A stretch of 64,000 bases of DNA from CALKJU01 sp046349355 (GTDB lineage: Bacteria; Pseudomonadota; Alphaproteobacteria; Geminicoccales; Geminicoccaceae). The DNA lies in the NCBI GenBank assembly GCA_046349355.1, contig JAXMCM010000020.1:124001-188000 (forward strand), given 5' to 3'. Each line of letters starts with the position of its first letter. Positions within the stretch are counted from its first letter, which is position 1. The notes beneath the pieces were generated by a model. That model was not told the origin of the DNA, did no database searches, and was given only the letters and a program-made list of their open reading frames with translations. The position numbers and the translations under genes were made by a program. Positions 24,707-34,580 of this stretch are shown here, one piece after another.

Positions 24707-25885
24707 ATGACCGAGCCCCTGGCCTGCCAGCGCGCGCTGTTCTCGCTGAACGGCGAGGATTGCTGGCTGAACAGCGCCTACATGGGGCCGCTACCGGTCC
24801 CGACGCAGCAGGCGGGCGCCGAGGCGCTGGCGCGGCGCGCCTTCCCGGTCGGCATTGTGCCACGCGACTTCTTCGCCCCGGCCGATCGCGTGCGCGCCTT
24901 GTGCGCGCAGCTCGTCAACGCCGACCCCGAAACCGTGGCCCTGGTCCCGACCGTCGCCTACGGCATGGCCATCGTCGCCCGCAACCTGCGGCCCCGGCGA
25001 GGCCAGAACGTGGTGCTGCTGGGCGAGCAGTTTCCCAGCAACGTCTACCCCTGGCGCGACTGGCGCGAGGACGGGGTCGAGCTGCGCATGGTGGCAGCCC
25101 CGGAGGCGCCGTGGTCTTCGCCGCAGTCCAATTCCAGCCGGGCTGCACGCTGGAACGAGGCCCTCCTAGCCGCCATCGACGCCGATACGGCGCTCGTCGC
25201 CGTCGAGCAGGCCCACTGGACCGACGGCACCCTCTTCGACCTCGAGCGGATCGGAACCCGCGCCCGCGAGGTCGGGGCGGCCTTCATCATCGACGGCACC
25301 CAGACCGTCGGCGCCATGCCGCTCGACGTCGCCGCGATCCGGCCCGATGCCCTGATCGTCCACAGCTACAAGGCGATGCTCTGCAACTACGGCCTGGGCT
25401 TCGCCGTGCTGGGACCGCGCTTCGCCGGTGGCGTCCCGGTCGAGGAGAGCTGGCTCACCCGCCACGGCAGCGAGAACTTCGCCCGCCTCGTCGACTACCA
25501 GGACGCCTACGCCCACGGCGCCCGCCGCCACGATTCCAGCATCCGCGCCAACCCGATCCTGATCGGCATGCTGGAGGCCTCCTGCCGCCTGCTCGTCGAC
25601 TGGCAGCCGGCCCGGATCCGCGCCTACCTGCTGGGCATCGAGCGCGACTTCGTCGCCCGCGTCCGCGCCCTCGGCTTCGACGTCGCCGACGAGGCCGAGC
25701 GCGCCGCCAACATCTTCGGCATCCGCCTGCCCGAAGGCCTCGACCCCGAGACGGTCCGCTCGGCCCTCGCCGCCCGCCGGATCCACGTCTCCGTCCGCGG
25801 CAGTGCGGTCCGGGTCTCGCCGCACGTCTACAACGACGAGGCCGACCTCGCCCGGCTGGCCGATGCGCTGCAGGCCCTGCGCTAG
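24707..25885 (+). CDS. Class V PLP-dependent aminotransferase
   Basis: A 392-residue fold-type I PLP enzyme of the class V group (cysteine desulfurase, kynureninase and isopenicillin-epimerase relatives). The cofactor Asp is in FIIDGTQTVGAMPLD (D196) and the Schiff-base lysine in IVHSYKAMLC (K222); PTVAYGMAIVARNL is the phosphate-binding helix. It lacks the cysteine-bearing loop typical of desulfurases, so a transaminase or lyase on an amino acid is more likely. CGGAG lies eight bases upstream of the ATG. It is the last plus-strand gene of the importer operon; its TAG shares a CTAG with the convergent SDR gene. Confidence 0.87.
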   Translation: MTEPLACQRALFSLNGEDCWLNSAYMGPLPVPTQQAGAEALARRAFPVGIVPRDFFAPADRVRALCAQLVNADPETVALVPTVAYGMAIVARNLRPRRGQNVVLLGEQFPSNVYPWRDWREDGVELRMVAAPEAPWSSPQSNSSRAARWNEALLAAIDADTALVAVEQAHWTDGTLFDLERIGTRAREVGAAFIIDGTQTVGAMPLDVAAIRPDALIVHSYKAMLCNYGLGFAVLGPRFAGGVPVEESWLTRHGSENFARLVDYQDAYAHGARRHDSSIRANPILIGMLEASCRLLVDWQPARIRAYLLGIERDFVARVRALGFDVADEAERAANIFGIRLPEGLDPETVRSALAARRIHVSVRGSAVRVSPHVYNDEADLARLADALQALR

Positions 25886-26586
25886 AACCGCTCCACCCAC
25901 GGCCTCAGCTCGAGCTCCCAGCTCCAGGCGCTGCGGTCCTGCCGCAGCACCGCGAGATAGGACCGGGCGATCGCGTCCGGGTCGAGCATGCTGTCCGGCG
26001 CATCCGCCGGCTCGCTGCGGCCGGGATTGCGGATGGCGCCGTCGATGACGAAGTGGGCGACGTGGATGCCCCTGGGCTGGAGCTCGCGGGCGAGGCTCTG
26101 CGCAAGCCCGCGCAGCGCGAACTTGCCCATCGCGAACGGTGCCGACTGGGCGTAGCCCTTGACGCTGGCCGAGGCGCCGGTGAGCAGGATCGCTCCCTTG
26201 CCCTGCGGCAGCATCCGCTGCACCGCGGCTTGGGCGACGAGGAAGCCGCCGAAGGCGGTGACCGCCAGCGTGTTGGCGACGTCGGCGGGCGGCAGGTCGA
26301 CGAACGGCCCGCGGACACGGGCGCTGGCGTTGTAGACGACGACATCGGGCGGCCCGCCGAGCGCCCTGTCCATCGTCGCGAACAGCGCCTTGACCTCGTC
26401 GGCCTTCGACGCGTCGCAGCGGGCCGTCACGGCACCGGTTGCCGCCGCCAGTTCCTGCAGCTTCTCCGGCCGGCGGGCGGCAAGGCCGACGCGCATGCCG
26501 CCCTCGCCGGCGAGCAGCCGCGCCAGCGAGGCACTGAGCCCGTCGCCGGCACCGACGATCAGGGCGCGGGCATAGGTCGGGACCAA
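25882..26586 (-). CDS. SDR-family protein with Phe in place of the catalytic Tyr
   Basis: A 234-residue short-chain dehydrogenase/reductase-fold protein. The nucleotide loop is IVGAGDGLSASLA, the NNAG equivalent is VVYNASARV, and ILLTGASASV carries the catalytic-serine region. The expected YxxxK reads FAMGK (F151, K155), so the catalytic tyrosine is missing; the rest of the fold, including GLAQSLARELQPRGIHV, is intact. A subset of SDRs has this change and their reaction is uncertain. I start at a TTG (26586), since no ATG or GTG is available before the upstream stop five bases away; it is probably translated by coupling to the D-threonine-aldolase-like gene. Confidence 0.83.
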   Translation of the reverse strand: MVPTYARALIVGAGDGLSASLARLLAGEGGMRVGLAARRPEKLQELAAATGAVTARCDASKADEVKALFATMDRALGGPPDVVVYNASARVRGPFVDLPPADVANTLAVTAFGGFLVAQAAVQRMLPQGKGAILLTGASASVKGYAQSAPFAMGKFALRGLAQSLARELQPRGIHVAHFVIDGAIRNPGRSEPADAPDSMLDPDAIARSYLAVLRQDRSAWSWELELRPWVERF

Positions 26587-26591
26587 GGCCG

Positions 26592-27656
26592 CTACTGCAC
26601 CAGGCCGCGGGCGGCGACGCGGAAGGCGCGCTCCACGCGGTCGCCGCGCACGCCGTAGACCGTGTCGAACATGTTGCTGACCACGCAGGCGTGGTTCGGG
26701 ATCACCGAGATCCGCTCGCCGACGCGCGGCCGGGCATTGCTCTTCGAGCAGTCGACGTGGGCGTGCTCCTCGCTGAATTTCTCGATCACCAGCTGCGGAT
26801 ACTCCACGACGTGGCCGTAGTCGGGCATCCCGAGTAGGTCCGAGGTCAGCGTCTTCGAGCCCGCGTCGAAGATCGCCCGGTTGTCGGTCGGGCGCGACAC
26901 CACCGTGGTCAGCACCCGCAGGGCGCAGTCCTCGAGCGTCAGCAGGCCGCCGGCCACCTGCGACCGGTCGCTGTAGATGTAGGTTCCCGGCCGGTGCTCC
27001 GTGGCGACGCTCACCTCGTGCGCCCGGAAGAGATCGGGCGTGCCGCCGTTGCTCACGGTGGCGCAGTCGATGCCGCCGCGCTCGATGGTGGCCTTGGCCT
27101 CGGCCAGCCAGGCATTGACGTGCTGGGTCCTGCCCTTGGGCGGATAGGTCATGATGCCGGCAAAGCGCAGCCCGGGCAGGCGGTCGATCTCGCGCGCCAG
27201 GGCCAGCGCGTCCTCGGGTGACTGCACGCCGCAGCGGTCGGCACCGGTATCGCACTCCACCAGCACGTCGAGCACGAGCCCGGCGGCCGCCATCGCCTGC
27301 GACAGCTCGCCGGCGACGACGGCATTGTCGACGACCACCGTCATCTTCACCCGCCGGGCAAGGTCGACCAGCTTCGCCATCTTCGGCCGGCCGAGCAGGT
27401 TGAAGGTCAGCAGGATGTCGGTGATGCCGGCATCGGCCATGACCTCGGCCTCGCCGAGCTTCTGGCAGGTGATGCCGATGGCGCCGAGATCGAGCTGCAG
27501 CTTCGCCAGCTCGGGCAGCTTGTGCGTCTTGATGTGCGGCCGCAGCCGGACGCCGTGACTGTCGGCATAGGCCTGCGCCCGCTTCAGGTTGGCCTCGACC
27601 TTGTCGAGGTCGATCAGCACCGAGGGTGAATCGAGATCGTCGATGGTCCAGGCCAT
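26592..27656 (-). CDS. D-threonine aldolase / D-serine dehydratase-like PLP enzyme
   Basis: A 354-residue fold-type III (alanine-racemase-type barrel) PLP enzyme. The Schiff-base lysine is in RPHIKTHKLPEL (K43), and the zinc-binding pair of the D-serine dehydratase/D-threonine aldolase family is in IPNHACVVSN (H322, C324). Other landmarks are DSPSVLIDLDKVEANL at the start, LVECDTGADRCGV and ATVSNGGTPD. Members use metal plus PLP to cleave or deaminate D-beta-hydroxy amino acids. GGAGG stands seven bases before the ATG. It is divergent from a dimethylglycine-dehydrogenase-like gene; 178 bases between their starts hold the promoters. Confidence 0.91.
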   Translation of the reverse strand: MAWTIDDLDSPSVLIDLDKVEANLKRAQAYADSHGVRLRPHIKTHKLPELAKLQLDLGAIGITCQKLGEAEVMADAGITDILLTFNLLGRPKMAKLVDLARRVKMTVVVDNAVVAGELSQAMAAAGLVLDVLVECDTGADRCGVQSPEDALALAREIDRLPGLRFAGIMTYPPKGRTQHVNAWLAEAKATIERGGIDCATVSNGGTPDLFRAHEVSVATEHRPGTYIYSDRSQVAGGLLTLEDCALRVLTTVVSRPTDNRAIFDAGSKTLTSDLLGMPDYGHVVEYPQLVIEKFSEEHAHVDCSKSNARPRVGERISVIPNHACVVSNMFDTVYGVRGDRVERAFRVAARGLVQ

Positions 27657-27834
27657 GGCTGCCTCCGCGGGTTGTCCGGATGGTCGCACCGGCTCCGGCC
27701 TCCGGCAAGCGCACGGCTCTCATGGCAGACCGCGAGCAATCGGAGGTTTCGCCCCGCCAATCGTGCCAATATCCACAACTCCCGTGGACTCCTGTAGAGA
27801 TGGCGTGGCTCCGGCCGAGCAAGGAACAGAACCC

Positions 27835-30279
27835 ATGACCGACCTGCCATCCTCCGCCCGCGTCGTCATCGTCGGCGGCGGCATCGTCGGCTGCTCGGTC
27901 GCCTACCACCTCGGCAAGCTCGGCTGGACCGACGTGATCCTGCTCGAGCGCAAGAAGCTGACCTCGGGCACCACCTTCCACGCCGCCGGCCTCGTCGGCC
28001 AGCTTCGCACCAGCGCCAACATCACCCAGCTGCTCGGCTATTCGGTCAGCCTCTACGATCGCCTCGAGGCCGAGACCGGCCAGGCCACCGGGTGGAAGCG
28101 CAATGGCGGACTGCGCCTCGCCTGCAACGCCGAGCGATGGACCGAGGTCCGCCGCCAGGCGACGACGGCGCACAGCTTCGGCCTCGAGATGCACCTGCTC
28201 TCGGCGAAGGAGGCGCAGGCGCTGTGGCCGCTGATGACCGTCGACGACGTCGTGGGAGCCGCCTTCCTGCCGACCGACGGGCAGGCGAGCCCGTCCGACA
28301 TCGCCATGGCGCTGGCCAGGGGTGCCCGCATGGCCGGCGTTACCATCCGCGAGGATGTCGCCGTCACCGGCGTCGAGGTCGTCGACGGCCGGGTCGCGGC
28401 GGTCCGCGTCGGCGAGCACCGGATCGCCTGCGAGAGCGTGGTCGCCTGCTGCGGCCAGTGGACCCGCGACTTCGCCCGGATGGCCGGGGTCAACGTGCCG
28501 CTGGTATCGATGCAGCACCAGTACATCGTCACCGAGCGCATCGAGGGCGTGGCGCCCGACCTGCCGACCCTGCGCGATCCCGACCGGCTGACCTACTACA
28601 AGGAGGAGGTCGGCGGCCTCGTCATGGGCGGCTACGAGCCGGAGCCGCTCGACTGGGCGGTCGACGGCATCCCCGATGGCTTCCACTGGACCCTGCTCGA
28701 CGCCGACTGGGATCACTTCCAGCCGATCATGGAGTTGGCCCTGCCACGCGTGCCGGCGCTGGAGACCGCCGGCATCAAGCAGCTGATCAACGGCCCCGAA
28801 AGCTTCACGCCCGATGGCGGCTTCATCCTCGGCGAGGCGCCGGAATGCCGCGGCTTCTTCGTCGGTGCCGGTTTCAACGCCTACGGCATCGCCGCCGGCG
28901 GCGGTGCCGGCATGGCGCTGGCCGAGTGGGTCGCGCGCGGCGAGCCCGCCATGGACCTGTGGCCGGTCGATATCCGCCGCTTCGGCCGGCCGCACGCCGA
29001 CACCGACTGGGTGCGCAAACGGACCCGGGAGGCCTATGGCCGCCACTACACCATGGCCTGGCCGTTCGAGGAGGCCGAGGCCGGCCGCCCCTTGCGCCGC
29101 TCGCCGCTCTACGACCGGCTGAAGGTGCAGGGTGCCGTGTTCGGCGAGAAGCTCGGCTGGGAACGGCCGAACTGGTTCGCCGGTCAGGACGAAGCACCGC
29201 ACGACGTCTACACCTACGGCCGCCAGAACTGGTTCGCCGCGGTCGGCCGCGAGCATGCCGCAGTGCGCGAGCGCGTCGGGCTGTTTGACCAGACCTCGTT
29301 CGCCAAGTTCCTCGTCGTCGGCCGCGACGCGGCGGCGGCCCTGTCCTGGCTCTGCGCCAACGACGTCGCAAGGGTGCCTGGCAGCCTCGTCTACACCCAG
29401 CTGCTCAATCGGCACGGCGGCATCGAGTGCGACCTGACCGTCGCCCGGCTCGCCGAGGACCGCTTCTACGTCGTCACCGGCACCGGCTTCGCCACGCACG
29501 ACCAAGACTGGATCGCCCGCAACCTGCCGCCCGGCCTCGACGCCCGCCTGGTCGACGTCACCTCGGCCCATGCGGTCCTGTCGCTGATGGGTCCGCGCGC
29601 CCGCGACGTCCTCCGGGCGGTCACACGCGACGACGTCTCGAACGCCGCCTTCCCCTTCGGAAGCTGCCGGCAGATCACCGTCGCCGGAACACCCCTGCTG
29701 GCCTTGCGGGTGACCTATGTCGGCGAGCTCGGCTGGGAGCTGCACATTCCGACCGAGGCCGCGGCCGCCGTCTACGAGGCGCTGATGACGGCGGGCGCCG
29801 TCCACGGCATCGCCAACTGCGGTTACCGGGCGATCGAATCGCTTCGCCTCGAGAAGGGCTACCGCGCCTGGGGCAGCGATATCGGCCCCGACCACAGCCC
29901 GCTGATGGCGGGTCTCGGCTGGGCGGTGAAGCTGCGGAAGGACACGCCCTTCCTCGGCCGTGAGGCGCTGCTGGCCCAGCAGGCGAAGCCGCTGCCACGC
30001 CTGCTCGCCGGCTTTGCCGTGGCCGACCGTGACGTCGTGCTGCTCGGCCGCGAGACGATCTACCGGGACGGCCGCCGCGCCGGCTGGCTCACCAGCGCCG
30101 GCTGGGGCTACACGGTCGGTGCCAACCTCGGCTACGGCTACGTCCGCGACGCCGAGGGGGTGGACGCCGCCTACGTCATGGCCGGCGGCTACGAGCTCGA
30201 GGTCGCCGGCGAGCGTGTCCCGGCCGAGGTTTTCCTCGAGCCGCGTTACGACCCGAAGAGCTCGCGCGTCCGGAGCTGA
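27835..30279 (+). CDS. Dimethylglycine/sarcosine dehydrogenase-like flavoprotein (DAO-FAO-GcvT)
   Basis: An 814-residue two-part enzyme. The N-terminal half is a D-amino-acid-oxidase-like FAD domain with GGGIVGCSVAYHLG (14-27); SGTTFHAAGL contains the His (H49) used for covalent FAD attachment in this family. The C-terminal half is a GcvT-type folate-binding domain (RERVGLFDQTSFAKF, VYTQLLNRHGGIECDLTV, LRVTYVGELGWELHIP, GYRAIESLRLEKGYRAW). Relatives oxidatively demethylate dimethylglycine or sarcosine and pass the one-carbon unit to tetrahydrofolate. AAGGA precedes the ATG. The adjoining betaine-type importer suggests breakdown of an imported methylated amine. A paralogue is at 42516-44915. 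Confidence 0.93.
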   Translation: MTDLPSSARVVIVGGGIVGCSVAYHLGKLGWTDVILLERKKLTSGTTFHAAGLVGQLRTSANITQLLGYSVSLYDRLEAETGQATGWKRNGGLRLACNAERWTEVRRQATTAHSFGLEMHLLSAKEAQALWPLMTVDDVVGAAFLPTDGQASPSDIAMALARGARMAGVTIREDVAVTGVEVVDGRVAAVRVGEHRIACESVVACCGQWTRDFARMAGVNVPLVSMQHQYIVTERIEGVAPDLPTLRDPDRLTYYKEEVGGLVMGGYEPEPLDWAVDGIPDGFHWTLLDADWDHFQPIMELALPRVPALETAGIKQLINGPESFTPDGGFILGEAPECRGFFVGAGFNAYGIAAGGGAGMALAEWVARGEPAMDLWPVDIRRFGRPHADTDWVRKRTREAYGRHYTMAWPFEEAEAGRPLRRSPLYDRLKVQGAVFGEKLGWERPNWFAGQDEAPHDVYTYGRQNWFAAVGREHAAVRERVGLFDQTSFAKFLVVGRDAAAALSWLCANDVARVPGSLVYTQLLNRHGGIECDLTVARLAEDRFYVVTGTGFATHDQDWIARNLPPGLDARLVDVTSAHAVLSLMGPRARDVLRAVTRDDVSNAAFPFGSCRQITVAGTPLLALRVTYVGELGWELHIPTEAAAAVYEALMTAGAVHGIANCGYRAIESLRLEKGYRAWGSDIGPDHSPLMAGLGWAVKLRKDTPFLGREALLAQQAKPLPRLLAGFAVADRDVVLLGRETIYRDGRRAGWLTSAGWGYTVGANLGYGYVRDAEGVDAAYVMAGGYELEVAGERVPAEVFLEPRYDPKSSRVRS

Positions 30280-30286
30280 GCCGGCT

Positions 30287-31507
30287 CTAGCGGGTCGGCC
30301 AGCGCAGGCCGCCGCTGCGCAGGTCGCTCCGCCGGTAGGCCGCGACCTGCACCTCGTCGCTGCGGTTCGCCCCGAGCAGCAGCAGGCGCTCGCCGTCGCA
30401 GCCGGCGAGAAAGCCGACATGACCGGCGTCCGCGTCGGCACCGGCGGCCTGCAGGACGACGACGCAGCCAAGCTCGGGTTGCGCCAGCGCCTGGCCCCAC
30501 TGCAGCCAGTCGGCGGCGCGTGGCGGGCCGAACCCGTCATGACCGGCCTTGCTCAGGCACCAGCCGACGAACGCCCCCGACCAGGGCACCGGGTCCGTCG
30601 AACGGCCCGCCTGCGCCGCCGTGAAGTAGCCCTCGATGCGGGGGCTCGATCCGCTCTCGACATCCTGCGGTCCGATCTCCCGGCGGGCGACGTCGAGCCA
30701 GGCCGGATCGGCGACGGTGGGCAGGGCCGCCCTCGCGGTCGCGTAGAGCCGGCGCGCCTCGTGCTGTCCCTCCACGACGAGCCCATGCAGGACATCGGTC
30801 ACCGCCGTCACGGGCCGGACCTGCCCGGCACTCGTACGCAACAGGCCCGCATGAGCCTGCAGCACGCGTTCGACATGGCCCGCACCGAGGGGTGTGCCGG
30901 CATAGAAGCGGCGCAGCGGCAGGTCCGCGGCCTCATCCGGCGGGGCGCGCAGCATCGCCAGCGTCGCCCCTGGCCCGAGCAGCCGCGCCAGCACCAGCTC
31001 GACGGCCGTGGCAGCCCGTCCCAGCCCGTTGCGCAGCAGAAGGGTGTTGTCGCGCAGTTGCGCCGCGGTCAGCGTCGCCTGGGCGCCGCCGCAAGCGATC
31101 ATCGCCTCGCGGATATCCAGCGCAACGCCATGGCGTTCGACCAGTCCCTGCCAGGCCGACCGTCCGAAGCGGAACAGGTGGACGGGAAAGGTCGTGAGAT
31201 CACGGAAACGGCTCTCGATCCAGCAGAGCGCACCGAGGACTTCCGGATCGACCGACAGGCGGTTGGCTGCCTGCTCGAGGAGCGCCGCCAGACGGGCCGC
31301 GGCGGCAGCCCGATGGCGTCCGTCCTCGATCATCGTCGGCTCGACACGGACGGCGCAGCGGCCGTCGCCCTGCGGGCGAAGCGTGACGGCGGCGTCTGGA
31401 TGTTCTGCGCCCAGCGCCTGGGCGATGATGGCGGCGTCGTCCGGGACGAGGTCGGTCAGTTCGATGATCGCCCTGCCTGCTGGCGCTGCCGAGGCCGTCG
31501 AGTGCAT
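30287..31507 (-). CDS. Two-domain peptidoglycan-hydrolase-like protein (lysozyme-like plus CHAP-like)
   Basis: A 406-residue protein. The N-terminal part contains a lysozyme-like segment VLGALCWIESRFRDL with a candidate catalytic Glu (E98) and downstream helices. The C-terminal domain (about 265-406) matches the TIGR02594 group of CHAP/NlpC-like amidases: LDVARREIGPQD, PVPWSGAFVGWCLSKAG, ADWLQWGQ, AGHVGFLAG and LLGANRSDEV. In that group the nucleophile is the Cys of PWCxAF, but here it is Ser (S310), while another Cys (C317) survives six residues on. No signal peptide is evident, so it may leave the cell through another route or act on injected or lysed cells. The assignment of the N-terminal domain is tentative. 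Confidence 0.72.
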   Translation of the reverse strand: MHSTASAAPAGRAIIELTDLVPDDAAIIAQALGAEHPDAAVTLRPQGDGRCAVRVEPTMIEDGRHRAAAAARLAALLEQAANRLSVDPEVLGALCWIESRFRDLTTFPVHLFRFGRSAWQGLVERHGVALDIREAMIACGGAQATLTAAQLRDNTLLLRNGLGRAATAVELVLARLLGPGATLAMLRAPPDEAADLPLRRFYAGTPLGAGHVERVLQAHAGLLRTSAGQVRPVTAVTDVLHGLVVEGQHEARRLYATARAALPTVADPAWLDVARREIGPQDVESGSSPRIEGYFTAAQAGRSTDPVPWSGAFVGWCLSKAGHDGFGPPRAADWLQWGQALAQPELGCVVVLQAAGADADAGHVGFLAGCDGERLLLLGANRSDEVQVAAYRRSDLRSGGLRWPTR

Positions 31508-31611
31508 GCATCCAGGTCCGCAGAAGTCGCGCCTACCTCACCACGGCAGGCGTCCTAAAGGCTGTGCGGATCGGCACAGACATCAGCCGACGCTGATGTG
31601 CCGTGCAGCAA

Positions 31612-33668
<2,057 letters not shown>

Positions 33669-33767
33669 CCGGTCATTCTTTCTGGCGTTGCGCGCGTGGC
33701 CACGCTGATCGCGTCGCAGGATAGGCTATCCGACGGCCTGGCGACAGTATGCGAATACGCGTCCCCG

Positions 33768-34571
33768 TCAGCCGAACAGCAGCTCTCCCGCCAGCATCAG
33801 GACGACGAACAGCAGGGCACTGGCCCAGAACGACCGTCCGGCGAGCGATTCCAGGGCCGTTCGCTCCGTCCGGCTGTAGGTCCCGGCACGCAGCAGCCAT
33901 CCCGTCGCCGGCGACAGCCGTGGCAGCAGCTCGTCGACCGGTTGCGGCGGCTGCAGCAGCGGCACGTCGCTCCGGCGCAGGAAGAGCACCATGACGAGGC
34001 CCGCGCCGAAGCCGGCAATATGCGCCCACCAGGCCACCGGCGCGTCGGGCTGGAGGAGGGCCGACGCCAGGTTGAGCCCGATCCAGCCACCGACGACGAG
34101 GCCGGCCGGGAAGAAGGCCGGGGCCGGCGGCCAGGCCAGCCGCAGCCAGACGGCGACGTGGGCGCGCGGGTGTAGGACGAGATAGGCGCTTATCAGCGCG
34201 GCGCCGATCCCGCTGGCGCCGACCAGCGCCTGCGTCGCCGGGTCGACCAGGAACTGCGCCTCGGCCGACAGGGCCGCCGACGCCGCCACGAAGACCAGGA
34301 AGCGGGCATGGCCCATGGCGTCCTCGACATTGTCGCCGAAGGCCGCGAGCACCAGCAGATTGCCGACGAGGTGGAGCAGGTCGAGGTGAAGGAGGGCGTG
34401 GGTCAGCAACGCGGGATGCAGCAGATGCTCGCGTTCGAGCACGAGTACGCCAAGCCCGGGTGGTCCGAGCCAGACCGCCAGCGTCGCCGCCACCGAGGCA
34501 GCCATCAGCCCCCAGGTGACCCAGGGGCGACGGATGTGACGGACCGGATTGACGTCGCAGACGAAGATCAT
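33768..34571 (-). CDS. Rhomboid family intramembrane serine protease
   Basis: A 267-residue polytopic membrane protease. The catalytic serine is in QALVGASGIGAAL (S120), the paired histidine in WWAHIAGFGAG (H184), and the oxyanion-type Asn in HLVGNLLVL (N71). At least six hydrophobic helices are visible, with the loop motif LHPALLTHALLHLDLLHL before the Asn. Rhomboids cleave transmembrane helices of other proteins; the target is unknown. The C-terminal 60 residues add a basic region and a final helix. It is followed on the same strand by the serralysin gene, about 100 bases away, and preceded by the class III aminotransferase with only nine bases in between. Confidence 0.92.
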   Translation of the reverse strand: MIFVCDVNPVRHIRRPWVTWGLMAASVAATLAVWLGPPGLGVLVLEREHLLHPALLTHALLHLDLLHLVGNLLVLAAFGDNVEDAMGHARFLVFVAASAALSAEAQFLVDPATQALVGASGIGAALISAYLVLHPRAHVAVWLRLAWPPAPAFFPAGLVVGGWIGLNLASALLQPDAPVAWWAHIAGFGAGLVMVLFLRRSDVPLLQPPQPVDELLPRLSPATGWLLRAGTYSRTERTALESLAGRSFWASALLFVVLMLAGELLFG

Positions 34572-34580
34572 CCGGCCGGG

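Noticed and set aside
25882..30540. A 1552-codon open frame on the minus strand across the flavoprotein and D-threonine-aldolase-like region
   Set aside because: It is an antisense shadow of the dehydrogenase merged with the true SDR frame. Only its last 235 codons (25882-26586) make a recognisable protein.
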